Of a stretch of DNA of 64,000 nucleotides, positions 1 through 11,539 are shown piece after piece. Source of the DNA: Dentipellis sp. KUC8613 (taxonomy: Eukaryota > Basidiomycota > Agaricomycetes > Russulales > Hericiaceae); the NCBI GenBank assembly GCA_002286715.1, contig NSJX01000005.1:33213-97212 (forward strand), read 5' to 3'. The translations under genes were made by a program, and so were the position numbers. The notes below the pieces were generated by a model, which was not told the DNA's origin, ran no database searches, and saw nothing but the letters and a program-made list of their open reading frames with translations. Each line of letters begins with the position of its first letter. Positions within the stretch are counted from its first letter, which is position 1.

Positions 1-658
1 GTGCACACCCATTAGTGCTCTGAGCCATTGTGTATTCGTACGCACACGTCCACGTTCGTGACCTGTCCCTGCGCGGTCTGATCCGTGCGCACCCGGCTTC
101 ACGCATGGGCCTCTGCACTCGCGCTCGTGCCTTCGCATCTGGTGAGCACCTCCGTTTCTCCTGGTATATGCTACCTTTGCTCACCTACATCTCCTGTGTC
201 ATGCAGTTCCTTCATTCACTTGCATGCTTGTTCATTGCAGTCATGACTGTCAGTAAGTTGTTCATATTGTTATTCTTGACCTTCTTTGCCCTGTGCTTAC
301 CCCCTTACAGGTAATGAACCCTTGTCATCATTGCACCTGTAGGTTTGCTATACTTTTTGTAAGTATCCTATCCATGCTCTATGTTATCTTGCTTACCCAA
401 TGTCTGGTTGCTTAAATTTTGCAGGGCATTGTTGTGGAAGATTGTAGTGGATGTAGGAGGACAGTTTGGTAGTAATGATATCTATGAGTGTATATGTTCA
501 GATAGTAGCTTTTGAAATATAGTCTTTTGCTATTCTTCTGTGAATTTAAGTGAGGAATAATATATTTACTGTTGCCTAGAATGTTGTTATAGTATAGTTC
601 TTGGGCTACATTGGCCATAGAGGGTACATAGCCTCTGTGTCTTAGGATGGAGCTGTAG
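1..658. other. Gene-free AT-rich left flank
   Basis: No recognisable protein or RNA gene. Open frames are short, overlap on both strands and show no family motif. Base composition becomes AT-rich from about position 320, unlike the gene-bearing part of the window. It may be the decayed edge of a repeat that continues beyond the window. Confidence 0.5.
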
Positions 659-800
659 TAGTCATAGCAAGGTACTTATAACCATAGCAGCCATAGTGAC
701 ACACCTTCCTTCCATAGCAGCCATAGTGAGGCACCTAATTCCATAGCAGCCATAGCAGGGTGCCCTATTTCATAGCAGTCTATAGTACTATGATAGTGAT
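659..800. repeat. Minisatellite with CATAGCAGCCATAG core
   Basis: A unit of about 29-30 bp containing CCATAGCAGCCATAG starts near 682, 712 and 741, with a degraded fourth copy near 770. The first three copies differ at the 3' side (GACACACC, GAGGCACC and CAGGGTGCC). The flanks carry further CATAG words. No coding frame runs through it. Confidence 0.75.
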
Positions 801-1360
801 AGTGGTAGTTCTATAGCCCCAAAAGAAATAGACATTGCTATGGCTCTTTATAGGCTATGTAGGCTATGAACTTCTATAAAGCCATGTAGATTTTGTCTGA
901 TGCTCTGGGATGCATAGGAGATGGTCTTTGCTTGCATCCCCTGAAATTTATTTCTTGATTGAAGCATTTTTTGGCGACTTATAAGCCGATTTTTTTGAAG
1001 TCTCCCAATTGACTCCTTTCGACTTCTGGGCCTCTTGGGTGAATTATTGCATTTGGACTTCAGGACATTTGGCGGGGTCATGTGATGTTTATGTAATACA
1101 CATGTGATGGTACACGTGCCTTCCGTGAGCTCAGAGAATGCTTGAAAGCACGATAAAGGTGGAATTTCAGCTTCAAGAAAGCATTGGAGTCCGTGGATAT
1201 ACAGAGCAGACTTTCCTGATTTAATTTTGGCATTTTTTAAAGTCAAAGCGAGCGAAGTGACTCGTGCTGTGGCGATGCTGCATCACTGTGCTCTGAGCGA
1301 GTGTGTACAGTACTACATAGCAAACACGATATATTGCATTGAGAGTGAGGTCAACATGAA
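801..1360. other. Non-coding interval, nothing recognised
   Basis: A 132-residue open frame on the minus strand (848-1246) lies here, but it has low-complexity basic composition, no family motif and no plausible splice partners. I treat the interval as non-coding. Confidence 0.45.
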
Positions 1361-1440
1361 GGTTGATGGCCTAGCGGCAAGTGTCCCTGTCTGAAATTTT
1401 GTTTTCACAAAGGTGGCTGAGTTCGATCCTCCCGGTGAGC
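1361..1440 (+). other. tRNA-like Pol III promoter, probable SINE head
   Basis: An A-box match TGGCCTAGCGG at 1367-1377 is followed 41 nt later by a B-box match GAGTTCGATCC at 1419-1429, which is the order and spacing of a tRNA gene. The flanking sequence does not form a proper 7-bp acceptor stem or a 5-bp T stem and no clear anticodon arm is visible, so a functional tRNA is unlikely. A tRNA-derived SINE or a decayed tRNA fits better, particularly in this repeat-rich flank. Confidence 0.45.
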
Positions 1441-2119
1441 ATATTCTCTGTCATATGTCCCTGATGTCTTTGTGACTATTTTGTTGAGTTATTTATCAGG
1501 AACATGCATTATTTTGCTTATTACACCTCCCTTTTGGATCATCTATCTTTCCCCCCCTCTGATCCCCCGCAAACCACAGGAAGGGTGTCATGCCTGAGCA
1601 AATTGGCGGGTTCCCATGCCTGCACAGCCACATTACGTCAATGTGTGGCTTTTGGGCGTGCCATATCTTAGTAAGGTTAGACTGAAGTACAACAACAATG
1701 CCTTCGTAAGAGTGTGAAGTGTGTCAAGACTGGCCTAGAACCGATGAAACAACCACCCAAGTCACCACCGGTGACAAGGTGAGCGAGATGAGAGATAGAG
1801 AATTGAGCAAGAGTGCCGGCGATGTGCAGAGCGCAGTGCAGCTGGTATTCCAGGTACAGTACGATACAGACGAGATTGACAGTCTAAGGAACTATGGACG
1901 AGGGTGCAAGGGTATATACACTGTACGGGAAACACCGGGGGAGATCAGGTTATGGTAGATAATCAGTAGCGGGACGGAGGGGCTTCGGGGAGTGGTACAA
2001 CGAGGTCTAGGTACTTGGGGAAACATGTGATAAATAGTAACAGATCAGATCAGATAAAGGGAAGAGAGACCAACGACTTCCGAGACGATGTGCGACCGCT
2101 AAGTCAATACCGAGCGACC
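1441..2119. other. Non-coding interval, nothing recognised
   Basis: Contains short pyrimidine runs and small open frames without motifs. If the upstream tRNA-like boxes belong to a SINE, its body and tail would fall in the first few hundred bases here, but I cannot set its end without another copy. Confidence 0.4.
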
Positions 2120-2500
2120 GAGGATGTCTCTCCTCGGTCCGAGGAGCTGGGATCTCGGTCCGAGAGCTCGGTCCTCGGTCCGAGATCTCGGTCTACACTG
2201 CTTAGTCATTGGACCGAGACATCGGTCCAAAACCTCGAAAACATCGGTGCTCGGTAGCACCGAAAAGGCGTTGTTGGTGTTCTCCTTGGTCCGAGGAGCT
2301 CCGAGGAGCCAAGGGGTTCGACCGAGACATTGGTCCTCAGTCTAGGGTCCTCGGTCCAAGGTGCTTAGTCAGCAGACCGAGACGTCGGTCCGAAATCTCG
2401 GAAACATCAGTGAAGAGAATGGGAAACGTCGGTGTCGGTGTTGGTGCTCGGTCACGGGTTTGGTGCTCGGTCTGAGTGCTCGGTGCTCAGTGCTCGTCGG
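2120..2500. repeat. CTCGGTCCGAG-rich imperfect tandem repeat
   Basis: The palindromic word CTCGGTCCGAG and variants recur many times. A larger unit is visible: GCTTAGTCA, then GACCGAGAC, TCGGTCC and AACATC, occurs near 2200-2250 and again near 2361-2411, a spacing of about 160 bp. The 3' end decays into GTGCTCGGT words. Open frames cross it in several phases on the plus strand, as expected for a short-period repeat. It resembles a satellite or the internal repeat of a mobile element. Confidence 0.75.
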
Positions 2501-2851
2501 AAGGAGTTGAGGAAAGCGATGAGATAAGGAGCGATCCTTGACAAAGCGAGCCGGTAAGGAACGGCATAGGGATAACTTATTGTGAAGTCATGATAAGTGC
2601 CATGGTCATATCCATGATCATGGGTATGGTAATGCAGTGCACGCGTCATTATCATTAGCGACTCTTCTATGATAATGGAGGATTCTCAAAATAGCATTAT
2701 CATCTATGATAAGGCTGTTTCAAAATTTCCGACAATGTCCAAGGGTTGCCGTGGTTATCTGACTAAGCAGCACCCAAATGTAGCAAGTTCTCACACATGC
2801 ACACATGCACACTTTTTGTCTCGGAGGACCAGGAATGAAGTATATAGTTCT

Positions 2852-2963
2852 TTGATAGGATATGGGGCTTGCTTGCAAGTGGCGGCAAGGAGACCGAGTG
2901 TTTGAGCGCCAGCGAAAACCGAGGGCTGGTTGCCACTTGCAAGCAGGCCCCAAATTCTATCAA
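2852..2963. repeat. Inverted repeat with 32-bp arms
   Basis: Arms at 2852-2883 and 2932-2963 are inverse complements at 29 of 32 positions by hand alignment, around a 48-bp spacer. The core GCTTGCAAGTGGC is perfect. The transcript would fold into a long hairpin. No terminal target-site duplication is obvious. It could be a miniature fold-back element or a cruciform-forming site. Confidence 0.8.
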
Positions 2964-2967
2964 TATC

Positions 2968-3450
2968 AGATGGTACAGTAAATAATATATCATATCTCCA
3001 GGATATACATGTTGGCAACAGTACGGTATATGTATATGTATGAAGAGGATGGTGCACTGATGGTGCGCGCCCGGCACCGCTACGGATATGATGCAACATA
3101 CTAGTATTGCGCTCACCAGATCATGTGGTTCTAGTCTTCCTTCCTAATCCGGATGAAAGGGCGCGCGGCCCCTCTCAGGCTCAAGCTTGTTTCTGGCGCT
3201 TGCATTTGCCAGTCGGACGAGCACTGTGACCTACCTACGCTCTGTGACTCCTCGTCGGATTCGGACCCTAAGGACGGATTCTCAGTTCAAGCCTCATGTA
3301 AGTTCAACGTTCAACAGCGACTAGCGGATAAGGTCGATGGCTCACTTTGAGACAGTGCGTTTTACCCTGCAAGGATTTCGGAGTCGGATCCCCAGGGTGT
3401 CTTCCCGAACCTCCCTCCTTCGTTCAACACAGCTCAATCTGCTGAGAGGA
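2968..3450 (+). promoter_or_regulatory. Upstream region of the CNOT9 gene
   Basis: Non-coding interval before the CNOT9 start codon. ATGTAAGTTC near 3297 resembles a 5' splice site, so a leader intron ending shortly before the start codon is possible. GTTCAACGTTCAAC lies at about 3303 and recurs near 7909 upstream of the zinc transporter gene. No TATA box was assigned. Confidence 0.4.
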
Positions 3451-4662
3451 ATGGAGCATACACTGCCTTATAATGTATACCAAAGGAGCTTGGCTGGATA
3501 TCCAGATGTTGGCCTCGGGCCTACTCCATTGGCTCATCCCACCCCCCATCAACCTGTGGCTCAGTTCATGAACAACACTCTGGGAGCAACCCTGAGTTTG
3601 AATGAAGAAAATAAGATATACTCTCTTGTCATTGACCTTATGGATCCGGAGACAAGAGAAGCTGCCCTTCTTGAGCTCAGCAAGAAACGAGAGCAATACG
3701 ATGATCTCGCCCTGGTTCTTTGGCATTCATTCGGTATGTTCAAACTTATCACCTTTCATACTTCTAACATCGCCGTAGGTATTATGCCCGCTCTTTTGCA
3801 GGAAATTGTTTCCGTATATCCGCTTCTTTCTCCTCCAAACCTCACTGCGCACGTTTCTAATCGGGTCTGCAATGCTCTTGCCCTGCTGCAATGTGTTGCC
3901 TCACACCCAGAAACTCGTCAGCTTTTCCTAAATGGTAAGCGTCCAAATATGAGCTCGGAGATGACGCTCAGGGCTTTTTTCAGCGCACATACCTCTTTTT
4001 CTTTACCCTTTCCTGAACACAACCTCAAAAACCCGTCCTTTTGAATATCTACGTCTGACATCTCTTGGGGTCATCGGGGCTCTGGTCAAGGTAAGACACG
4101 GGCTCACCTACGTTCACATGACATTCTGAAATCTTGACAGCAAAATGACAATAACACCGTCATCCACTTCCTTCTGTCAACGGAGATCATACCTTTATGT
4201 CTTCGAATAATGGAGACAGGTTCCGAACTGTCTAAGACCGTTGCCATTTTCATTGTGCAGAAGATTCTTCTGGACGAAACAGGCCTGACCTATATCTGTC
4301 ACACTTACGAGCGCTTTTTTGCCGTTGGAACCGTCCTCAGCAATATGGTGAACCAGCTTGTGGAAACACAGGCTGTGCGATTGTTAAAACACGTCGTGAG
4401 GTGCTATCTGCGACTGAGTGATAACCCGAGGTATGGCTTCTTACATGTCTCCTAGTAACCTACTCATGCGCATCAGGGCACGAGAGGCATTGCGCGCATG
4501 TTTGCCGGAACCTCTCCGCGATAATACCTTTAGTGCGCTTCTTAAGGTCAGTCATCAAATACCACTGGTTTGTGTAGATTTTCACACTCAAGATGTCCTC
4601 AGGGAGATATGGTCACCAAACGATGCTTGACTACACTATTAAATAACTTAAGCGAGCAGTGA
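3451..4662 (+). CDS. CAF40: CNOT9/Caf40/Rcd1 subunit of the CCR4-NOT complex
   Basis: Armadillo-type scaffold subunit of the CCR4-NOT deadenylase complex, acting in mRNA decay and translational repression in the cytoplasm. Six exons can be joined (3451-3733, 3779-3934, 3984-4090, 4141-4430, 4477-4546, 4603-4662), giving 321 residues. That is normal for the family once the variable N terminus is allowed for. Diagnostic stretches include [20 protein letters not shown] early in the ARM fold, [20 protein letters not shown], and [20 protein letters not shown] near the end. The start is the methionine of [10 protein letters not shown]. An upstream in-frame ATG at 3337 would add 38 basic residues not typical of the family and probably lies in the leader. 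The stop is 123 bp from the stop of the convergent zinc transporter gene. Family assignment is secure; the exact start is inferred. Confidence 0.93.
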
Positions 4663-4785
4663 TTGAGAGTGGTAATAGCTATGCGTTGTATTTCTATTTA
4701 CCTGGCAAATGACAATGGAAATGTCACGTCCTGGGCTGGTCACACAATGCACTTGGTTCGGTATGTGGCAGCAATGCATAAGCTA

Positions 4786-7684
4786 TTAAAGATCCGGCTC
4801 CTCTACTTGTATTGTTAATTCCTCTAACCCGGGTATGCGATCTCGTAAAAGACTATCTACATGCCCTACCACTAGGTTCATCCCTGAGTGCACTGCCAAT
4901 TGCACGTGGACAGAACCAATAAGGCTCGTATCATCTTTTGGCCAGAATTGTGGAGAGCTATATGACGACAAGCCTTCGATGGTAACCAGCTGTTTCTATA
5001 TGTGAGACTGACGAATGCACCATATCTTAATAGTACTCGCCTCCGATAAAGCGGCATGAATACTGGCGTTGCGATCGGAAACATCCAATGCCAAAACTCT
5101 CCCTGTGTCAATGACCAGAGGTATAACACTCGCGGCGATAAGTATTGCGATAAATAAAGATGCAATAGGGTCAAACCCGGTCCAGCCATAGAACTGGATT
5201 AGAAGCGTGGAAATTATAACCCCAACAGAGCCAAGGGTGTCCTGGAGTGAAGATTATGTCACGATGATAATTAGACCACACAGTAAGACGAACTCACCGC
5301 CATCACATGCAAAAAAACACCGCGCATATTATGACTGTGCCCTTCGTGAGAGTGACTGTGGACGTGCGAATGGTCGTGCAGGTTAGGGGTATGCTGTGCA
5401 TGCTGGTGATTGGCGAAGTGCTGATCTTCACCAAAACGATAGTTAGGTGTTAAGGGCGATGCCATATCGCCTATGTTGTCGAGATGCTTTGACAACCCGA
5501 GCTGGTGACCGTCGGGTAAGCCCACGTGAGCATCAATTTGCAATGTCGGGCCTCGAGAATGGCGAGGCGCAGGTGAGCTATTTGCGGCGCGTATGGGTCT
5601 CATGGCATTGTAGTCGGCTGGAGGATCCGAGCTGTCACTATGCTGGCAATGAGATCCATGATTGTGCCCGTGACTCGAATGGCCGGTACCCCGATGGGAG
5701 TGATCGTGTGACTTTACACAACTATCAGAATAAACTGTGTATGTGTCGAAGAAAACATACATGATGGTGATGGCTATGACTATGGCCATGATGATGGTGT
5801 CCGCCCATAGCAAACATGCCGAAGAGATTGACACCCAGACCTAGGGAGCTGATCAATAAGAGTTGATTTGTATTCATCTCAGGAGGATCCAGACTATCAA
5901 CGTCAAAAGGGATAAACGAGTCTGGTCAGAGACACATGATAGTTCTACTCACAGTCGCTGTATTGCTTCAAAGATGATGAAGATGGATATGAGCACTAAG
6001 AAGACGCCATTGGCAAATCCTGATAATGTCTCAATCCGACCAAACCTTGATAATTAGATAGGTAAGCAGAGTAGTCCACTCAAATATGAGATGAGATAGA
6101 TACCCATATGTGAATTGCTCATTTGGCGGCCACGTCGCCATGACAGAGGCAAGCAGCCCAACGCCTATTGCCATGCAATCAAACCCCATGTGAATGGCTG
6201 TAGAGTCCCCCGTGCATGAGAGCGGAATGAGAGTGCAATAACGTGATTTCTCTTACCATCTGATATCAAGCCCAAGCTGTTGGTCCAAATTCCATATAGC
6301 ATCTGCACTAGCATGAAAGACAGGTTCAGGACGAGGAAGTAAAATATCCTGCGCGATTCTGAGTTCTCCATGACAGTATTGAGGTATATTCGAAAGGTGC
6401 GGGAAGTAGATGGCTTCTCGAGCACATCTGCAGGGTATGACCTAGAGCATAAACCTTCAAATGTTGACTTGGAATGGGGTTCACATCATGGCACAATGAA
6501 GGAAGCATACCACAGGCAAAAAGGCCACCGATAACGACATCCATAAGAGAGGGACAGCGAGAGAAGAGAAGAGCTCCGAAACCGGTCGTAAAGAGACAAG
6601 TTGACAGGTAAGAAACCCCGAGGTGTTGATGCCGAGTACTGGAGAAGGCCCCGAAGTAGAGCACGCATGACAAAAGTGGTAGGGCCAAAAGTGCGTAAAG
6701 AGGAACTACCGGGGAAGGGGGTGTGATACCCTGCAACGACAGCAGCTATTAGATACAGTATCGTTCAAGAACGCGTACTCACCAATATCTTCGTCATTGG
6801 ATATAACAACAAGGCGAGGAGGGCCGCTCCGAGAGTACTATGGGCCGCGGGAACGTGCGGACCCAATTTAGGAGACAAAACACTATGAAGATACTCCAAG
6901 ACAGCAGTTGAGACACTAAAAGATAGCAAGGCGATATAACCGGGAAGCGTTTCTCGAATCAGTTGTAAGGAGAACTGGGCTTCGGAGGCAAAGGACAGCG
7001 CCAGGCTAAGCGCGAGGAGTGGCAGTCGAGAAGTCTACGTGCTGGTGTTACAATTGAATTGCCGGGACAGTTTCAGCGGACGACCTACAAAAGGATTTGA
7101 CAAAGCCTGAATACACGCAAACCCGAATTGCGTGAAGACGATGACCCTGCAAACGTCGCGTTCAGCTTGTGCAAGGAGAGATTGTATGTTCTATTACCTG
7201 ATGGGAGACAGTCTGACTAGAGCCGTCAAGAGACTGGCATATTGAACAAAGATAATGACAGAGGACACTAGGATGATTGGCCACTTGAAGCGACAGTCAG
7301 ACATATAAACATCTGTGTAGTATAGAGTAGCTCACATCTGCAGAGAGAATCATCAAAGAGTTCGTCTTTCGCAGGCTCCCGAAGATCCAGTCCTTCACCA
7401 ACACAATCAAGCCACCGCAGGCTAACATCCGGGTGAGTACCCATGATACTCCCACACCCTGCGAGAACAACCATTCGCTGGTTATCCATAGCGCAAGGGA
7501 AATGAGACCATTGTTGATAAAGATTTCAAAGAGAAGATAGCGTGAGGTTCTGTATACTGATCAGGTGGGACTGAGCCAACGCGATCGAGGTGAACAGAGC
7601 TTACGACGATGAAACAATCCTCTTGGGGTTGAGTGCGACCTTGCCTCGGGTGCGAGAGTCCGGATTGTCTATACCAGAGTCCAT
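4786..7684 (-). CDS. MSC2: Msc2-type zinc transporter (cation diffusion facilitator)
   Basis: Multi-exon gene for a long CDF transporter of the ZnT5/Msc2 group, which moves zinc into the ER or early secretory pathway. The first exon reads MDSGIDNPDSRTRGKVALNP and is joined by an intron to hydrophobic segments (LLFEIFINNGLISLALWITS) typical of the extra N-terminal helices of this group. The CDF core follows: MLYGIWTNSLGLISD, then HMAFD, the metal-binding HxxxD of helix 2. A His-rich cytosolic loop (about 5330-5830) is full of HGH and HSH. Helix 5 carries the second site, HVMAD, with an intron splitting it after HVMA. The C-terminal cytosolic domain ends LEELTIQVEEPDL. The start at 7684 is inferred from frame continuity through the first intron. 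Joining near 5010, just before the last exon, is uncertain. Confidence 0.87.
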
Positions 7685-8188
7685 GCTAGAGAATCATCCA
7701 CTGATAAGTTTGGGACGCGCCAGAGTACAAGTGTTATATCTAGTTGGGTAGAAGATGCTTGCTACGTAGAGGGACTCCGGTCACTTGTAAGTTGTAATTC
7801 ACAGAGTCAAGCAACGTGGGAAGACGCGCCGTCGAAGGTAGCTTACGTAACGAAACACGTTTTACAAGGCCCTCAAGGCCTCACCGGCACCGTTAAGTTC
7901 AACGTTACGTTCAACGTTCAACCTCGAGCTAGCTTCAAGAGTCAATGCTCCTCACGATGGCAAGGACTTAGTATCCGAGTATTATGCTTTACGCCCTAGT
8001 GTACAGCAAACAACCCATGCAATCCTCGTAAGTCTAATATAAATACAAAGTGCACCAGAGGTACCAATCTTGCATACGGGAATGTCACCGGATGCCAAGA
8101 AATAGGGAATCGATATAACAGTCACGGTGACCAGAACTGGGAGATGGAAGTCGCAGCCGATGCGAGGACAAAAATGGTTCCGCTGGTT
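7685..8188. other. Intergenic: promoter of MSC2 and 3' flank of regulator 1
   Basis: No gene. It holds the upstream region of the minus-strand zinc transporter gene and the downstream flank of the minus-strand transcription factor. GTTCAACGTTCAAC occurs near 7909, shared with the CNOT9 upstream region, next to a partly repeated GTTCAACGTTACGTTCAACG stretch. Functional meaning unknown. Confidence 0.4.
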
Positions 8189-11100
8189 TCAAACGTGGTT
8201 AAATTGGGCAACAAGGCTTTGCCAAGCAGCGTTTGGATCACTGGCTGTGTTCACTTCTCCAGAATTCGGTGCTGCAGCCTGTTGAGGACCTGCCAGATAA
8301 GAGGTCGCGCGCAAGGATGCAGCATAATCGAAGCTTGGAGCTGAAAACTGGTCTGCCATGACATCCATAGACATGGTCGATGAGGCCTGCTGAAGTCCCG
8401 AATAACCGAAATCGACGGTCTGCGAATCCTGCCATTGCTCTGGAGCCATGGTGTATGCCGTGTAATCATGAACGAACGTTTGCTGCGGCTGGCCGTATGG
8501 CTGCCAAAGATTCTCCTGGCCTGCACCTACGCGATGGGCAGAAGAAGATGTAAGATTGGTCGGGACGGAGGGAGGCTGGTATGGAGGAGGAGTTGGTATA
8601 TGTGCTGATGCGGGTGAGTTCCCTGGACTTGAAGCAGGGAGGGAGGCGGCCTTAGCTGGTGACGAGGGTGTTGAGGAGGCCTTGCGAGGGACCAGCCGGG
8701 TTTTACCTCCTAAAGTAGCCAGTTCATCATCTTCACGTTTGACATCCCGAATTTCAGGGGGCGAAACCCGCGATGGAGACATAAGGGGCGTTTGGCCATT
8801 CATGTCAGACATCGAACTTATAGCTCTTTCCCGCTGCTTCCGTAGGATAGGCTGTAGAGTTCAAACCCTGGTTTATCAGCTTATCGTTAAAGCGGGCGAC
8901 ATGGGCACTGACCACCACTTTCACTGCACGAGGATTTTCGGCAACTTGTTCGAAGAGTCGCAGTGCGGAATCAAGATGGGACAGAGCGGAACGAGCCAAA
9001 GCCATAGAGGGACACTTGATGGGTATTGAACTGAGCACAATCTGGGGATTCTACATCAGCAGGCGGATATTGAGCTCTAAGAGTTACTGCTTACCGCGCA
9101 AGAGAAAACGTGCGTAAACAAGAACCACATTCTCTCGGTGAGAGTTGGCTGTTGCGAGAATAGGCTTTTGATTAAACCAACGAAAGAGCAGGCACTGTTG
9201 TATGCCGCTAGCACGGACGGCGCATATTTGCTTCCTAGTGGATCGTCCGAGTTGTCTTCTATAGCACGAGCAAAGAAGCCGCGGTGCATGTAGAATATCG
9301 CTGTGTAGTGCACACTATTGGCATGGTGAATATATAGAGCAACGAAATTTCTCACTGATCTCTCTGATAGCGAATCCAACGTAGCGTTGCAGAGTCAAGG
9401 GTGCGGGTGGGGGCGCTAGCTCTCCCATCGGCCCACCAAAGCCTGGGACTTGAAGAGACGGAGGGGTATAGAAGTTTCGTACTTTCTTGTCCAACTCCTG
9501 TATGACTTTATAGCTTGGTGTCCGAGCACCAAAAGCCTGATCATGGACGATACTCAAGCACTGAGAGGAAAACCTGTGCTTCCAAAGAGCAACTGGAGCC
9601 CAACGTCAGACAAGGTGCGACCAATGCGACGTGAAAACTGACAGGACATCTCTTCTTCTCCTTGCTCATTCTTGTACGGTTCGTGTGCCATCTGACAGTC
9701 CATGTGAAGTAAAGAGAATGATGGAGGCCTTCCATATGTCAGACTCTGCGAAACCCGTCAGATTGGAAGAAAAGATAACGGATTATTGCTGAAGTCAACG
9801 CACCTGCCACGAGTCATACGTATAGATCTCCCACATTAAGGACCTGCGTCTGTGCGTTTCCTCATTGCTGAGATTCCATTTCCCGCTGTCTCGATCTGTA
9901 CACAGTTCCCGGTAAGAGTCGTTCTTGGCTATGTAGAAACTAAGACATACGAAGACCGCACTAAAAATTGATTGGTAAGACGCATTTAAGAGAGTAGCAA
10001 AACATAACGCACACTATGTGCTAGTTTGACAACCAGGCCCATTAGAGCCCATCGAGGTCCGTCAATATCAGAAAGAAACATGTAGTGCGACATTATAACC
10101 TATGCCCGTACGGTCAATAATACCTGGGATGAGAAACATTAGCAGAGACGGACTAAAGCTTGTATTGCCGTTATGGATTGCTCTTCGAATACCGAATCCA
10201 AGGCCAACGCGGCGCGACCCAGTTGGAAGTATTGAGTTGCGTCGTAGGAGTTTGCCGGTTTCTCTAAGTCTAAAAGGGCTCCCAATGCCAAGATCATGTA
10301 CAAGACGGCCAGTCGATGAGAGGCAATAGGGTCATGTTCAGGCGTAACCACATGTGGGTCATATATGCGTAGAAATATGGAGTCATGGAACTCCCTTTGG
10401 TCTATGGGGGTGTACCTGAGTAGCAGTGAGTGGAGAAATATTGTTATGAAAGCGACGAAAAATTCCCGTACATCCAAGCTGCATGCTGGAAATAAATATC
10501 AGCAAGCTGTCGTGCTTTAGATGCATTGGGCAGAAGTCCAAGCAAACTGCCTCGAATGCTGTCCGAGGACCTTGTAGTATTGAAGGGAAATGCGTGGGCG
10601 AGCCATGGGATGTCGGTTGGGAGAGGTACTTCTGGGCTTGCGACCTCATCTTCATCACTGCTGCCCGCCTCATTCTGATCGCCGCCCGATTAGTTTGAAC
10701 ACCGACCGTATTGAAAGATTTGCAGACCTTGAGAAGATACTGGAAAGAAGCATGTCAGAAGGACGTCTATGAACTGAAAGCTGTATAGATACCCAAGAAT
10801 TCGCTGTTTGACCGAAAAAATTGGTACGACCTTTTTCGGAAATCGAGCTGGAAGATGGTCAGAGACATAGAGATGTATCGTGAGTAAGATCGTACAGTGA
10901 TCCAACAGCGTCGATTGCTTCCGCTGCCTCGATCTCAGGAGGAGGCGGCATCTCATTCTTGGCCTCCCTCTCTAGGGGACGTTTGATCTGCAGGAGGTCA
11001 TCGGAAAGTAGAGGGTGGCGTTCGGAAGCGTGATACGAGTGGGACTCGGCAAGCGCATCCTCTAGTTGCCTCACCCGAGTGGAAAGCTGACCGATCTTGT

Positions 11101-11539
11101 CATGGAGAACCTCCGTGTTGGCCAGAATAAATCTATTGTGAGAGTCAGTCAGCTGACGGACTCGACAGGGACGGAGCGGGGGTACCTGTTTCCCTTTCCG
11201 GTAGTCAGAGAGCCTGGGAAGGACGCGAGGGGTGAGCAGGCAGGAGAGGACAAGCAGAGAGGGCGAACCGTCTGGACAAATGGCGGCACAGCCCTTCTTG
11301 ACACAACTGGTGCAGGGGAAGACGCGACTGCATCTGTGGGGGGTGAGCGGGGTGGGGGGAAGAGACGAGAAGGAGGATTACCTGAGCTTGAGGCTGGGGA
11401 CGGGATGAGCAGGAAAAAGAGAGAGAGAGAGAGACGAGAAGACGTACCGTCTGCACTCTGCACACGAGAGGGCTGCGCTGCGGCGGCGCTGCTTGGGGGA
11501 GAGGGCGGCGGGAGAGGCAGAGTCGTGGAAGGAGGCCAT
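8189..11539 (-). CDS. Zn2Cys6 transcription factor with fungal_trans domain, copy 1
   Basis: Nuclear DNA-binding regulator. The start MASFHDSASPAALSPK precedes a binuclear zinc cluster whose spliced reading is CAEC, RRLKLR, C, SRVFP, CTSC, VKKGCAAIC. That is spacing C-x2-C-x6-C-x5-C-x2-C-x8-C, with one extra Cys in the last gap. The finger is spread over several exons, one only 12 nt (11382-11393). A heptad-like linker follows (LHDKIGQLSTRVRQLEDALA), then the fungal_trans middle region with RDSGKWNLSNEETHRRRSLM and YDSWQ. The C-terminal tail is low-complexity, ends WQSLVAQFNHV and contains LATLGGKTRLV. The plus-strand gene at 20896-24264 is a clear paralog along the whole length. The target genes cannot be inferred from the neighbours, which are housekeeping genes. 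Many introns; internal joins are approximate. Confidence 0.88.

Noticed and set aside
1361..1440. Functional tRNA gene
   Set aside because: A and B boxes are good, but acceptor and T stems do not pair and no anticodon arm was found.
2120..2500. CRISPR array
   Set aside because: The repeats are overlapping, variable and not separated by uniform unique spacers; the genome is eukaryotic.
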